A DNA stretch of 64,000 nucleotides from Aradus depressus (GCA_963662175.1 OY759215.1:26215079-26279078); one strand, 5' to 3'; shown: positions 45,296-50,608, counted from the first letter of the stretch. Numbers and translations are program-made. The notes: generated by a model not told the origin, from the sequence alone.

Positions 45296-48143
45296 CATAA
45301 TATATAAAAGTTTATATATCAATACAACTTATAACTAGAAATAGAAAATATAACAAACTTAATTAAACAAAAAATTAATTTTGGAAGATACAACATTATA
45401 AATATGGGCCGAAGTAAAGAAAAGAAAAAATACCAACTATTGTGAAATGTGTTATATTGAAATATATTTTTATATAAGGTAAACAGGGGCGCCGGTAGCT
45501 CAGTGGTATGCGTGCTTGTCTTCTGAGCTCAAGATCGTGGGTTCGAAACCCGACCGAGGCCCTTAGTTTATATTATTTGGGAGGTAAAATAAACTTAAGC
45601 ACGTCGTCCTTCGGATGGGATGTTAAGCTATGGTCCCGAGCCTGTACGATGTCAGATACTCGTTAAAGACCCCTACCCTAGGTTAATAAAAATTTAGGGT
45701 AGGCAAAATTTAAGACTCCCACAGTAGAGTCGGGCTCATGTCCACCAGAGTGACGAAAGAGCGCTCTGTTAGTAGGCGATATGACCTAGTAGTTAAAGCC
45801 CGGGCATGAGTCATAAAACCTAACCCTATAAGGTAAACGAGAGGGCAAATCATAATAAAACTGTTTTTCTGAATTTTAAACTATTAGTAACGAAAATAAA
45901 TATATTATTGATTTTTTCATCGTCATCAATACTTAACAAATTAATTAATACATTTTTTTTTGCAGAGATATTGTGAAACACTTAATCAATAAAAAATAAA
46001 GAAAAACGCCAGTTTAAAAAAAAAATATTGTCAATTCCATATATATATATATATATTGTAAAAAAGACAATATTAAAAAAAAAAACATATATTTTTTCCT
46101 TTATTAAGAATTCAATTGATTAATTCGCTTTGGGGAAGTACATAACGGGTGATTTTTGTAATCAAACTGGGGAAATATGACATGACTAGCTGCAGTAGTT
46201 TCCTCTTGTATTTCTAGTTCCCTGGAAATGTTGTTTTCGTATTAATATAATTCAGCTGCTACAAATTATTCTGTCCCCCTCTCCAGTTTGGCTATTATGT
46301 AGGGGAGATTTGCTTTCACAAATCACGTTGAGGCTAGATGAGAGAGGAAATTTTAGATATAGGATAGGAAAACAAAGTTAAGTCTGTGAATCACCGACAA
46401 TGTACTTCCCCGGCACGAATTATGTTTTCACTCTCCCGCCATTGATAGTTGTGGCTAAAAATCTAAAGTTGACTTACATTGGGACATCTGAATCCTCATA
46501 CTAAATTTTGTGTCGATACATTCTTTATATTGGCAGATGTTTGGGTTTGTGGGTGGAGCGCCTCTTTGATCCCATCTTCCTAATGGCTGATTTCGAAATC
46601 GACATGTGTCTTGGATCTTTATAGAAAATTTCGAATCGATTCGGTATTATATAGAGAGTCATTAGTCATTTAGCTCAAAATCACTATATAACATCCTTAT
46701 GAAATGAAAATTAATTTTATTCTGGGACCGAGGTCGCCTAAGAATAAATACATGAAAGTCACTGAACAGAGCAACAAAGACAAATAAAATAAAATATCAG
46801 TAATTAGATAAAAGTGCTACAGTGTATAGAAACAAGAACAAAATTAATATAACTATTTTTTTTTTTACACTCGATCGGATTTAGTTATACCATTATACTT
46901 GTAATTTTGTGTATAGTTGAATTTTTTTTCTTTCGAATCCGTGATTTTGATCTCAATTGTACCTCTTTAACACGGTACTACGGTTTATTGCTATAAAACC
47001 GCTAAAAAGGAAAGCAACCTCCGAAAGTATATTGCATGCTTTATTTTGAGAACGTTAAATCCAAAGAACAATATTAATATTTACATACGTGTCTCTCAGC
47101 AATGAAACATAATCCTAAGCAAATGTTACAATTTATATTCTTTTAATGCGTATGTTGAGTGTTTTTTTTTTTCTCTTCTATTCTAGCTCTCTTTTCTCTT
47201 TTTATTGTTGAACATTTTACTTCTCTAGTTCCACGAAGTATAGAGAAATCTGGGGTAACTTTGTACCAAAAAATGGTAAGTTGGCTCGAAAATTATTTTC
47301 CACCAAAACTCATTCCAAAAACTAGACAACTTTATAAAGTTCCACAAGTAGACACCTTTCTGGTTGATGGTTTACAATTATAAAATCTTTTTGTGTTTTT
47401 CAATTTTTTGTTTAATAGTGGTGACATAATTTAATTAAATTTTAATTCCCCTGCTGTATAGGGGAAGTTATGTAATCGGGCAGAAATTTGATGCAGAGTT
47501 TTATGCTTTCATGACCCCATGATTCCAATAATGAAAAGAAATGTCTGTGAACACGATAACTCCCGATTGAATAAATGTATAGAAACTGAGTTTTATATAT
47601 GTACCACAACTCTATAAGGACAACATGTACTGATTTTCAGCAAAATTTGCCAAAGGGAAAGGAGTAAGGGACTAGAGGGAAGACCAGAATAACTGCCGTT
47701 GAATAATGATATATTATTCGGTATTTCACTTGACATGTCTTTCTGTGCCCCGTGTAAAATAGAAAAAGTAGTAGAAAAAAGGAACTTATCCTCTATTCCG
47801 ATTCACCCGAAGCATTCCATGAAACCTTCATGACGTAGCAAAGGCCTCCTACAAAAACCCCACTTAAAAAGTTTTTCTCAGGAAATGGAAAACTTACTTT
47901 GACCAGATGTAGTACATTTCTGGGGGTAGTCCAGAAATAAGAAGAAGGAGGTCGGAGATTGCGAGTGAGAAGAGGTAGTAGTTAGTAGCAGTGTGCATGT
48001 GTCGGTTGCGAGCGATCACAATGCAAGTGCTGATGTTGCCGACCAGACCGGTGATGAAGATAAGACTGTAGAGGATGGTGACAGGGATCACTACGTAGAG
48101 AGGGTCTCGCCTGGGGCCCCATACACTCAGTGCACCGCTCACA
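18776..48143 (-). CDS. Pyrokinin (neuromedin U-like) receptor, class A GPCR, five exons; first exon missing
   Basis: Plasma-membrane receptor expected to bind FXPRLamide pyrokinin/PBAN-type peptides and couple to Gq. The exons are 48143-47898, 40016-39800, 36520-36253, 25711-25506 and 19066-18776. Their phases agree at every junction and give about 408 residues plus stop. Class A marks are GN in TM1, LAISD in TM2, ERY at the end of TM3, CWAPF in TM6 and NPFLYN in TM7. Subfamily marks are GLPPEMYYIWSKYPYIFGES and ITAFTVERYVAICHPFL. Those favour a pyrokinin over a CAPA receptor, whose TM2/ECL1 differs. Introns are about 7.9, 3.3, 10.5 and 6.4 kb, filled with transposons. The start codon and extracellular N terminus lie upstream and were not found. 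All five exons are intact. Confidence 0.9.
19455..19637 (+). mobile_element. SINE family 1, split copy, left part
   Basis: Matches the SINE body from gtcgtcctttgaatggaata through gggctcatgtccaccagagc to gagcgcattggtagtatgcg. It is interrupted at 19638 by a hAT-like element. The rest of the SINE resumes after 20235 (cgtagtagttaaaagcccga) to about 20290. Confidence 0.75.
19638..20235. mobile_element. hAT-like DNA transposon remnant inside a SINE
   Basis: Perfect 14-bp terminal inverted repeats, caggggcgtagcca at 19638-19651 and tggctacgcccctg at 20222-20235. They are flanked by an imperfect 8-bp duplication, agtatgcg/agaatccg (6 of 8). An 8-bp TSD and a CAGGGG terminus suit the hAT superfamily. 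G-rich and C-rich runs lie just inside the ends. A minus frame at 20151-20050 reads LLENDLEHLKEEVLSRFSED, which could be a hAT transposase scrap, but this is weak. The TIR and nesting are firm; the class is likely. Confidence 0.7.
19823..19967. repeat. Hairpin within the hAT-like element
   Basis: Long inverted repeat. The arm agcgcagcagcagcaaatgc (19848-19867) is mirrored by gcatttgctgctgctgcgct (19918-19937), extended by tttacatgagcagcaaaaat/ttttactgcgcatgtaaa, across a ~40-nt loop. It is either a nested foldback element or part of the host element. Confidence 0.65.
20345..20715 (+). repeat. Family A repeat
   Basis: Phrases catgtaatcgttcaaaaatt, cgataactcccgatag-type (here cggtaactcccgatagaatg), gtatccagaactctc, taatgaatgtatcgacacaa and the end catagccggtg are all present. 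It has a 9-12 bp G run near 20550. No ORF. Confidence 0.65.
20920..21165 (-). pseudogene. Very decayed reverse transcriptase fragment
   Basis: On the minus strand a frame containing GVPQGFLLA follows a stop and a 66-codon open frame (21162-20962). GVPQGxxL is the RT motif of non-LTR retrotransposons. Nothing else is well kept, so this is a tentative call. Confidence 0.35.
21235..21890. mobile_element. Long inverted repeat, ~280-bp arms with ~80-bp spacer
   Basis: The left arm (about 21250-21510) is mirrored by the right arm (about 21590-21875). ggtatcagtccaataatata matches tatattgttggactgatacc, and cgctgcaaatacataaatag matches tatttttatgtatttgcagt. The outer part has tcatcctcaggtagtgaatt on one arm and cagaggatggcagataattt on the other. 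The spacer (about 21512-21588) is GC-richer. The arms are diverged by indels. It may be a Penelope-like inverted pair or a foldback transposon. Confidence 0.65.
21891..23018. other. AT-rich DNA, no gene seen
   Basis: No supported coding family. The ORF pair at 22007-22201 and 22053-22289 on opposite strands looks fortuitous. Confidence 0.4.
23019..23629. mobile_element. Non-autonomous inverted-repeat element with palindromic iterons (copy type 2)
   Basis: Termini gtatatgt (23019-23026) and acatatat (23622-23629). Exactly 21 bp inside the left end stand two abutting 20-bp palindromes, agtgaatgtatacattaact (23048-23067) and agtcaatgtatacattaact (23068-23087). The right side mirrors them: agtcaatgtatacattgact (23561-23580) and agttaatgtatacattcact (23581-23600). 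Extra copies of gaatgtatacatt stand at about 23141 and 23161. A second motif, agtgaaagtat, is present in both arms. The core (about 23230-23470) lacks an ORF and includes a GC palindrome near 23425 (cccgccggcggaacgccggc). It is homologous in layout to 195-827. Confidence 0.78.
23884..24310 (+). repeat. Family A repeat
   Basis: Starts at the family A head (tacttccccagctttatgaa) and continues through atgtaatcggtcagaaattc, cgataactcccgacagaatc and two distal modules with 'aactgccgttgtaatgaata'. Intronic to the receptor. Confidence 0.7.
24771..25435. mobile_element. PIF/Harbinger-type element, internally deleted, TTA TSD
   Basis: TTA duplications at 24768-24770 and 25436-25438. Terminal repeats of about 36 bp are nearly identical: ccagattagcgaacacgaac on the left, gttcgtgttcgctagtctgg on the right. 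Minus frame 25213-24960 encodes an N-terminal transposase-like piece (ALAYIYIHLDNNKKKYKRRW, then WMTKLFCEREKLGSSKII). This resembles the start of Harbinger nucleases. The catalytic DDE domain is absent. The element's right end lies about 70 bp from receptor exon D, in the intron. Confidence 0.82.
25506..25711 (-). CDS. Pyrokinin receptor exon D: TM6, ECL3, TM7, helix 8
   Basis: Acceptor cttgtctgttgcag before 25711; donor AAG|gtaggt at 25506/25505. TG completes a Val codon begun in exon C, giving KMLVVVVIAFFICWAPFQAQ. NPFLYNIMSHKFREAFK holds the NPxxY motif and the start of helix 8. Ends in phase 0. Confidence 0.92.
25795..26345 (+). mobile_element. Jockey-like LINE, extreme 3' end
   Basis: A plus frame ends NPPRRLRRRWPRDLLL before TAA near 25868, the same C-terminal signature as the jockey fragment at 1703-2420. 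The 3' UTR follows to about 26345. Its last part (tgtttaatgtcattcatcac, atttacttatagtttatact) is shared with 54100-54180 and, less well, with 62840-62890. Confidence 0.75.
26370..26870 (+). repeat. Family A repeat, near complete
   Basis: Head acttccccagttatacgaag at about 26377, then gaagttacgtaataggtcaa, three distal modules, and an end cut near 26875 by LINE-derived sequence. No ORF. Confidence 0.7.
26890..27165 (+). pseudogene. RNase H domain fragment of a non-LTR retrotransposon
   Basis: The plus frame reads SVAILEAIRKTVSADIRGKE, then IIILSDSRSALKAFKLS. The SDSRSALKA block is the RNase H D-containing core. After frameshifts, EEGANLNTMGPEPFQTL matches the ELAR.GA...GPEPF end of such domains. 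Stops and shifts show it is dead. The 21-bp minisatellite at 27207-27330 separates it from its own C-terminal part at 27331-27595. Confidence 0.75.
27207..27330 (+). repeat. 20-bp minisatellite (agttgaggcgtcaagaggtg), about 6 copies
   Basis: Tandem units of 20 bp with few substitutions and one 3-4 bp deletion near the right end. It sits inside a LINE remnant, between its RNase H and C-terminal segments. Confidence 0.85.
27331..27595 (+). pseudogene. LINE C-terminal Cys-rich fragment
   Basis: The plus frame reads KQRHKCGYVYSFICPGEEEE and SADHYVRCPMYMTEIR. This fits the Cys-x-x-Cys...His...Cys end (C..C.EE.E.A.H.L..CP) that follows RNase H in I/jockey-type elements. It continues the fragment at 26890-27165. 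A 3' UTR-like flank runs to about 27830. Confidence 0.65.
27596..28956. other. Non-coding intronic DNA
   Basis: The first ~200 bp are probably LINE 3' UTR. The rest has no recognised gene. Confidence 0.4.
28957..29195 (+). repeat. ~18-bp minisatellite (gagaggggatgtctgtgt)
   Basis: About 13 variant units of gagaggggatgtctgYgt with a few shortened ones. On the minus strand each unit reads like ccctctcacRcag, i.e. a pyrimidine tract and CAG. A lone related unit stands at 29565-29582, on the other side of the MADF fragment. All long ORFs across the array, in several frames on both strands, come from the repeat itself. Confidence 0.85.
29198..29582 (-). CDS. MADF-domain protein exon or fragment
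   Basis: The minus frame starts after ttcccctctcactcag (an acceptor-like site, AG near 29575). It reads HINPEYHDRSKKDAAYKLAK, then a helix with SVVTKINSLRSAFRKEQKKV, then KPVLWYYDLFDFLHDQ. This is the MADF (Myb/SANT-like DNA-binding) pattern, W/Y.YHDR...AW..I...V...W..LR..F.RE...K...SG......Y.P.L.YY..L.FL. The first helix (usually L...V...P.LW) is missing and would be in an upstream exon. A Ser/Glu-rich linker follows and the frame runs into the minisatellite. It is intact over about 125 codons. It could be a host gene nested in the receptor intron, or the second gene of a Harbinger-type transposon. Confidence 0.7.
29795..29985 (-). mobile_element. SINE family 1, partial, minus strand
   Basis: Reverse complement of the SINE body: gagcgctctttcgtcgctct, ggtgaacttaagcc, acaggctcgggaccatcgct and taacgtaccatccc. 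Head and tail are decayed. Confidence 0.75.
29986..30669. other. AT-rich DNA, no gene seen
   Basis: Low complexity, with a (TA)n tract at 30487-30518. No supported feature. Confidence 0.4.
30670..31335 (+). mobile_element. R1-like LINE 3' end (family shared with 57897-58145)
   Basis: The plus frame from 30670 encodes HVVQRRLIQEEYRRMRSEEK and, later, QILSGHEDFNSKFFFFKRKN, then NPNCS and a stop. One frame over, RRSRDAEHVVLE continues the expected CSC....DAEHVVLEC..Y end of R1-type ORF2. The 3' UTR includes cccgagctctctcggcgcgt and gttaggccatctttcccgac, gattcgg, and ends in a short A run at about 31335. The reverse complement of 57897-58145 has the same UTR. The frameshift makes it a pseudogene. 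Confidence 0.78.
31336..31475 (+). pseudogene. Fragment of a second LINE, linker/RT start
   Basis: The plus frame reads KIQELKDRNLSRNFYKKVND, with a stop, then ICKDNNGDVLSDSRW. This is the (A.E....N...FYK.VN......CKD..G.LLTD) segment before the RT domain of endonuclease-RT elements. Two in-frame stops replace tryptophans (TGA). Confidence 0.5.
31476..33228. other. Non-coding intronic DNA
   Basis: No supported gene. A pure C run stands at about 32401-32418. The plus ORF at 32871-33143 is unrecognised. Confidence 0.4.
33234..33946 (-). mobile_element. Solo LTR with 5-bp TSD
   Basis: Read on the minus strand it begins tgttaagtcgcgagt and ends ...cccaaacccaaca (TG...CA). It is flanked by the 5-bp duplication atctg at 33229-33233 and 33947-33951. 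Length is 713 bp. On the minus strand AATAAA lies about 55 bp from the end, suiting an R/U5 boundary. Inside are tandem units of about 55-60 bp with cgcgtggtaataa...ctcac, and a ~180-bp duplicated block (33525-33655 and 33705-33830). No internal coding region flanks it, so it is a solo LTR. A second copy starts at 63817 in the opposite orientation. Confidence 0.85.
33280..33830 (+). repeat. Tandem repeats inside the LTR
   Basis: Alternating cgcgtggtaataa and cgcatggtaactaacgactc units, with one larger duplicated block containing ccgcacaccgcgtgctggct. They presumably belong to U3 and could carry repeated enhancer-like elements (inference). Confidence 0.75.
34485..34810 (+). mobile_element. SINE family 1, nearly complete
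   Basis: Starts inside the A-box region (gtggtatgcgtgcttg), keeps the B-box gggttcgaaacccg, the body (ccttcggatgggacgttaag) and the tail ataaaacctaaccta. It is missing about 20 bp at the 5' end. Confidence 0.85.
34815..35015 (+). repeat. Family A repeat, 5' part
   Basis: Head atcctcagctatacgaagta, then gaagttatgtaatcggacag, ttcccgatagaataaatata and aaaaggacgacatcttt. The distal modules are missing. Confidence 0.65.
35191..35425 (+). mobile_element. SINE family 1, decayed
   Basis: Head gagggcgttggtagctggct, an internal poly(T) of 16, then cacgccgtccttcggttggg and gtagtgtcgggctcatccac. The B-box is lost. Confidence 0.75.
35455..35521. repeat. (TA)n microsatellite
   Basis: Over 30 uninterrupted TA units. 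A palindromic dinucleotide tract, prone to length change. Confidence 0.95.
35690..35890 (-). mobile_element. SINE family 1, partial, minus strand
   Basis: Reverse complement of the 3' two-thirds: gactcatgcccgggctttaa, gtggacgtgagcccaactct, cctaaattttgcctaccctt and caggctcgggaccatcgctt. It is inverted relative to the copy at 35191, only 265 bp away. Confidence 0.8.
36253..36520 (-). CDS. Pyrokinin receptor exon C: ECL2, TM5, ICL3
   Basis: Acceptor atgttttcag before 36520; donor CTTG|gtcagt at 36253/36252. Phase 0 at the start, phase 1 at the end. It encodes AIQFGLVYETNKAGEKVSEE, the ECL2 Cys in KTCSVKN that pairs with the TM3 Cys, and TM5 with FFFFAPMSVITVLYILIGIR. A long basic ICL3 (HRAGDRRPDGLRGSRRGHGK) ends in RRVVKML, the usual lead into TM6. 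Confidence 0.92.
36662..36865 (+). repeat. Unclassified repeat, copy 2 of 2
   Basis: Direct copy of 5693-5905, about 85-90% alike by eye. The following 36870-37120 is an A-rich low-complexity stretch. Confidence 0.6.
37370..37425. mobile_element. Penelope-like terminal scrap
   Basis: agagttgacagtaccttttg, then gggaagtcgaagttctgtcg, tgtaaat match the flank of the hairpin at 15020-15080. Confidence 0.4.
37518..37577 (-). repeat. Family A repeat, terminal scrap
   Basis: Reverse complement of the family A head: aattttcaaccgattacata, acttcccctatacttcg and agctggggaa. Confidence 0.6.
37578..39334. other. Intronic DNA, possible decayed element at 38700-39200
   Basis: Mostly AT-rich. On the minus strand, open stretches with KEIDRNYRSKRRDLRYYLDL (38889-38707) and KERKNKRIEAINNKLEINTI (just upstream, other frame) look like a charged linker of a retroelement ORF. 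No catalytic motif is visible, so I leave it unnamed. Confidence 0.3.
39335..39440 (-). mobile_element. SINE family 1 scrap, minus strand
   Basis: Reverse complement of acgatgtcaggtact...gatgggacgttaagcgatgg (here tcgagaccatcgcttaatgt, cccatccgacagacggtgtg). Confidence 0.65.
39450..39508. repeat. (AT)n microsatellite
   Basis: About 29 uninterrupted AT units. Confidence 0.95.
39800..40016 (-). CDS. Pyrokinin receptor exon B: ECL1 end, TM3, ICL2, TM4
   Basis: Acceptor catgtcctcag before 40016; donor CAG|gtaact at 39800/39799. G completes the Lys codon begun in exon A. It encodes YPYIFGESFCRLTGLTAETS (the conserved TM3 Cys is the C), then ATVLTITAFTVERYVAICHP with the ERY motif, and TM4 (FVIAIWFIALFCAVPQ). 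Confidence 0.93.
40017..41847. other. Receptor intron, no gene seen
   Basis: AT-rich. The phrase tttgatatattcaatctatc, aggagttacaagttcacaga at 40131 and again near 41690 is a family A scrap. No coding family recognised. Confidence 0.4.
41848..42366 (+). pseudogene. Non-LTR retrotransposon RT C-terminal fragment
   Basis: The plus frame is open from 41848 except for one TAG at 42259. In order: RRIALGWKKYWSYKYIFKSK, LDCCITPCLTYGSQTWALSQ, EVTQRAMERSMLGIKKKNRI, DVVLHQKWKWAEHVARMEEG and DRGVWNKMGEAYAQRWA-stop. This is the post-RT region of the common insect endonuclease-reverse transcriptase elements (L....P.LTYG.QTW...RAMER.MLG...DR.RN). The fingers and palm with YADD are missing. The 3' UTR is short and ends in (ATT)n at 42439-42458, the simple-repeat tail typical of such LINEs. 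Confidence 0.85.
42510..42665 (-). repeat. Family A repeat, minus copy
   Basis: Reverse orientation: tatttccccagggcgaatta, tgttgatatattcatcctat, cgggagacctcgtgttcaca. One module only. Confidence 0.6.
42790..43295 (+). repeat. Family A repeat, plus copy
   Basis: gggaaattatgtaatttgtc, acacgataactccttaagga and two distal modules (ccataaggacgacacc; aactgccgatataatgaata), ending near acttcttctagcggg. No ORF. Confidence 0.65.
43575..44410 (-). repeat. Family A repeat, longest copy, three to four modules
   Basis: A short plus-oriented head (43577-43700) is followed by a long minus copy (about 43715-44410). It has consecutive modules near 43840, 43965, 44090 and 44240. Each reads like gataaattcattacatcaga, gttattaaagtttttgagtt, aagcccccctt...ccctt, ggccgatttgactgaaaatc, gatggatgttgtccttatag. 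It shows the ~125-150-bp module structure best. Confidence 0.7.
44411..45095 (+). repeat. Family A repeat split by a SINE
   Basis: A plus copy, 44400-44600, continues after the SINE at 44968 (gatacattcattgacacaaa) to about 45095. It abuts the previous minus copy head to head, so the two form a large inverted pair. Confidence 0.65.
44601..44953 (+). mobile_element. tRNA-derived SINE family 1, full length with 14-bp TSD
   Basis: Flanked by the perfect duplication ccctaataactacc at 44587-44600 and 44954-44967. The head is tRNA-like, with A-box tagctcagtgg (44613-44623) and B-box ggttcgtagcccg (44658-44670), so pol III would transcribe it. The body has cttcggatgggacgttaagc, gtcaggtactcgttaaagac, gtcgggctcatgtccaccag and cgtagttaaagcccgggcat. 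The tail is ataaaacctaacctaaccta, an (AACCT)n run, not poly(A). This is the best reference copy in the window. Confidence 0.93.
45220..45294. repeat. (AT)n microsatellite
   Basis: About 36 uninterrupted units, between two SINE insertions. Confidence 0.95.
45485..45826 (+). mobile_element. tRNA-derived SINE family 1, full length with 12-bp TSD
   Basis: Perfect duplication tataaggtaaac at 45473-45484 and 45827-45838. A-box tagctcagtgg at 45496-45506; canonical B-box ggttcgaaaccc at 45540-45551. The body is colinear with the copy at 44601, with few differences. The tail is short (aaaacctaaccc). Confidence 0.93.
45965..46110. mobile_element. Penelope-like hairpin terminus
   Basis: gatattgtgaaacacttaat, aaagaaaaacgcc...aatattgtcaattccat is mirrored by aaagacaatattaaa...cctttatt. 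The centre has collapsed to (AT)n. Confidence 0.55.
46120..46640. repeat. Family A pieces
   Basis: A distal end (gggaagtacataacgggtga) at about 46133 and a minus copy from gaatcaccgacaatgtactt (46388) to about 46640. Between them, 46180-46385, nothing is recognised. Confidence 0.5.
46641..47440. other. AT-rich DNA, no gene seen
   Basis: The plus ORF at 47159-47383 includes a degenerate family A head (acttctctagttccacgaag) and is unlikely to be coding. Confidence 0.4.
47441..47710 (+). repeat. Family A repeat, 5' part
   Basis: attcccctgctgtatagggg, aagttatgtaatcgggcaga, cgataactcccgattgaata and ataaggacaacatgtactga are present. The distal modules are lost. Confidence 0.65.
47898..48143 (-). 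CDS. Pyrokinin receptor exon A: TM1 and TM2
   Basis: The acceptor tttgctgtttcag-type site (ttgctgtttcag) precedes 48143; the donor TCAAA|gtaagt is at 47898/47897. It encodes VSGALSVWGPRRDPLYVVIP, TM1 with TGLVGNISTCIVIARN, ICL1 RHMHTATNYYLF and TM2 with SLAISDLLLLISGLPPEMYY. The exon begins with one base of a split codon, so a coding exon must lie upstream. Its first ~20 bp are also the start of the tandem array at 48126-48964. Confidence 0.92.
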
Positions 48144-48964
48144 CTGAAACAGCAACCAAAACATTACATTAGTACATAAGGTAGCTGCCACATATGCTCA
48201 GTGCTCCGCTCATACTGCAACAGCAACCCAAACATTACATTGGTACATTAGATAGCTGCCACATTTGCTCAGTGCACCGCTCATACTGCAACAGCAACCA
48301 AAACATTACATTGGTACATGAGGTAGCTGCAACATATGCTCAGTGCACCGCTCACACTGAAACAGAAACCCAAACATTACATTAGTACATAAGGTAGCTG
48401 CAACATATGCTCAGTGCACCGCTCACACTGAAACGGAAACCCAAACATTAAATTAATACATAAGGTAGCTGCCACATCTGCTCAGTACACCGCTCATACT
48501 GCAACAGCAACCAAAACATTACATTGGTACATGAGGTAGCTGCAACATATGCTCAGTCAACCGCTCACACTGAAACAGAAACCAAAACATTACATTGGTA
48601 CATAAGATAGCTGCCACATCTGCTCAGTACACCGCTCATACTGCAACAGCAACCAAAACATTACATTGGTACATGAGGTAGCTGCAACATATGCTCAGTG
48701 CACCGCTCACACTGAAACAGAAACCAAAACATTACATTGGTACATAAGATAGCTGCTACATCTGCTCATACTGCAACAGCAACCAAAACATTACATTAGA
48801 ACATAAGGTAGCTGCTACATATGCTCAGTACACCGCTCATACTGCAACAGCAACCCAAACATTACATTGGTACATAAGATAGCTGCCACATTTGCTCAGT
48901 GCACCGCTCATACTGCAACAGCAACCCAAACATGACATTAGTAAATAAGGTAGCTGCCACATAT
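48126..48964. repeat. ~71-bp tandem array containing copies of the exon A splice acceptor
   Basis: Twelve units of about 71 bp, starting near 48126, 48197, 48268, 48340, 48410, 48481, 48552, 48622, 48693, 48763 (shortened), 48823 and 48895. Unit: ctcagtgcaccgctcatact, gcaacagcaacccaaacatt, acattggtacataagatagc, tgccacatatg. The first unit includes the true acceptor and first 18 bp of exon A. The others repeat both (minus strand: ggttgctgttgcag then tatgagcgg). The short ORF at 48194-48385 is a by-product. Confidence 0.92.
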
Positions 48965-48965
48965 G

Positions 48966-49625
48966 TTAGAGGACAGATTTTTTAAAAATTAATTTAAAAC
49001 ATTTGGAAGTTATTGGACATTGTTCCCTTCAAAGTACTCCCCTTGTGAAGCTATACATTCTTCCCATCGCTGGAAGGACCCACATAACTCATCTGGAATG
49101 CTGTTCAGCTCCTCCAGCGATGTTCTTTTAATTTCGTCAGTTGAGTGAAATCTCTGCCCTTTTAAGGGTCTCTTGAGTTTCAGAAACAGGATAAAGTCCG
49201 CCGGGGCCAGATCTGGTGAGTACGGGGGCTGGGGAAGACAGTCATGGCGTTTTTTGTGCAATAATCGCGAATGAGCAACGCAGAACAGGCGCTTTGACAT
49301 GGTGCAGCACCCACTTCCCATTTCGCAACAGCTCAGGTCTCTTCCTCCTCACAGCCTCGCACCAATGTCTTAGGATTTCAAGGTAATGAGAACTCGTGGA
49401 AGAAATTCACAGTAGACATCACCCTTCCAGTCGAAGAAAACAGTGAGCATGACCTTGACACATTTGTCCGGCTTTCTTTGAACCTTTTGTACAACTCATG
49501 ACACCGTGATCGACTCAGACATTCATTCCCAAAAGCCTCTTGCAACATCTGAAAAGTTTTTGTAAAAATTTCACCCAACTTCATACAAAACGTGACACAA
49601 ACTAATGCTGCCAACCGAACCGTAC
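48966..49625 (-). pseudogene. Mariner transposase remnant, internally deleted
   Basis: N-terminal HTH part at 49614-49480: VCVTFCMKLGEIFTKTFQML, then GNECLSRSRCHELYKRFKES. It then jumps to VMLTVFFDWKGDVYCEFLP in another frame, so the segment with the first catalytic Asp is deleted. YYLEILRHWCEAVRRKRPEL and HHVKAPV follow. The second Asp of HHDNAPAH has become Val. PPYSPDLAPADFILFLKLKR carries the third Asp. The end reads CIASQGEYFEGNNVQ-stop at about 49012. Typical mariner length is about 345 residues; this is shorter, with at least two shifts, hence inactive. It lies upstream of receptor exon A and next to the tandem array. Confidence 0.9.
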
Positions 49626-49980
49626 CTATTATTTGATCATTCGATTTTATGGCTCAAGATTATTTCATTTTTCAGTATGCTCATTTAATGCTATAGAATG
49701 CTCAACCTTGAAATATAACCTGTGCAACGACTGAAAATGTTCATTTATGCCCAGAGTACTGTGTAAATGACAAGCTACTAGTGCCTAATTTAAATAACTT
49801 TAGAAGTTTCTAACATAGTCAGGGAGGTGTTCAAAATTTTCATCTAAGCCAAGGGGAGCTAGTTAAATGAATCCATTTCAAAAGTTTGTGAATTATTGTA
49901 AATTCCTGGATTCATCTAACTTGAAATGGATTCATTATGTCATTATGGAGTCTGCAAATTGATATGTAAAACACCGTTTT
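49626..49980. other. Non-coding DNA with a local duplication
   Basis: Phrases ttaaatgaatccatttcaaa and cttgaaatggattcattatg are an inverted pair around 49872-49935. No gene. Confidence 0.35.
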
Positions 49981-49984
49981 GTGT

Positions 49985-50300
49985 TGGCAACTCTGCCTAC
50001 CCCAAGTGTGTGGCACGCTTGACTGACACGGGACTGAGTACCATAAAAATGGACCAGTAAATCGGACCGTGCCACGTGTACGTCGCATCAGCTGTTATAT
50101 CAGTTGAAATGTAATCTATTTTTCTACCAATTTGTGTTCAAACTTTTGGTTTACCAAATCATTCAATTTATATCTTCTTATATCTTTTAGTATAAAGAAC
50201 TATTGTAGTCGTACAAAAATTCGAGATCTAATTTTCAACGGTATTTTTCATTTTAACTTTCTCTGAACACATTTGAGACAATTTTGTATGTGTGTAATAT
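49985..50300 (+). repeat. Family D repeat, copy 1
   Basis: Shares ccataaaaatgg, tcagttgaaatgta, tttgtgttcaaacttttggt, cttttagtataaagaactat and cgagatctaattttcaacgg with 52915-53100. It lies just left of a Harbinger element whose right flank is that second copy. Confidence 0.6.
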
Positions 50301-50579
50301 TGTGTATGATTGACAAATTGTGAGGGCTAGTATCAAATTTTAAAATAGATTTTTATTAATGGTAGTTGTTGTTAAAAAGATTTAAAAAAATAAAAAAAGA
50401 ATATATATATACATGATGTGGCCACAACAGAACTTTCATACACCAAACACGTTTATACAGATCCATTTCCCTACTTAATCCTCCTCAAAATTAATTTCAA
50501 ACTGGCACTACTGGGCATAAGACGCTGTACAATGAAAACCACTGATTCCATATTCAATAATGCCAGTTTGAAATTTATT

Positions 50580-50608
50580 TGAGAAGGGGGGGGGGGGGGG
50601 GGGGGGTT
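50580..50608. repeat. Poly(G) run
   Basis: Over 20 G in a row. A similar G run stands at about 50876-50895. These are hard to sequence, so their length is uncertain. Confidence 0.8.

Noticed and set aside
45496..45551. Possible tRNA gene from A- and B-boxes
   Set aside because: Same pattern occurs in many copies with a shared 250-bp body and TSDs; it is the SINE promoter.
48143..48145. ATG-initiated start at 48142 for the receptor
   Set aside because: The Met codon would be read across the splice acceptor in another phase (intronic cag|TGTGAGC gives Val-Ser); alignment of phases shows exon A starts with a split codon.
48194..48385. Plus ORF of 63 codons beside the receptor exon
   Set aside because: Pure by-product of the 71-bp tandem array.
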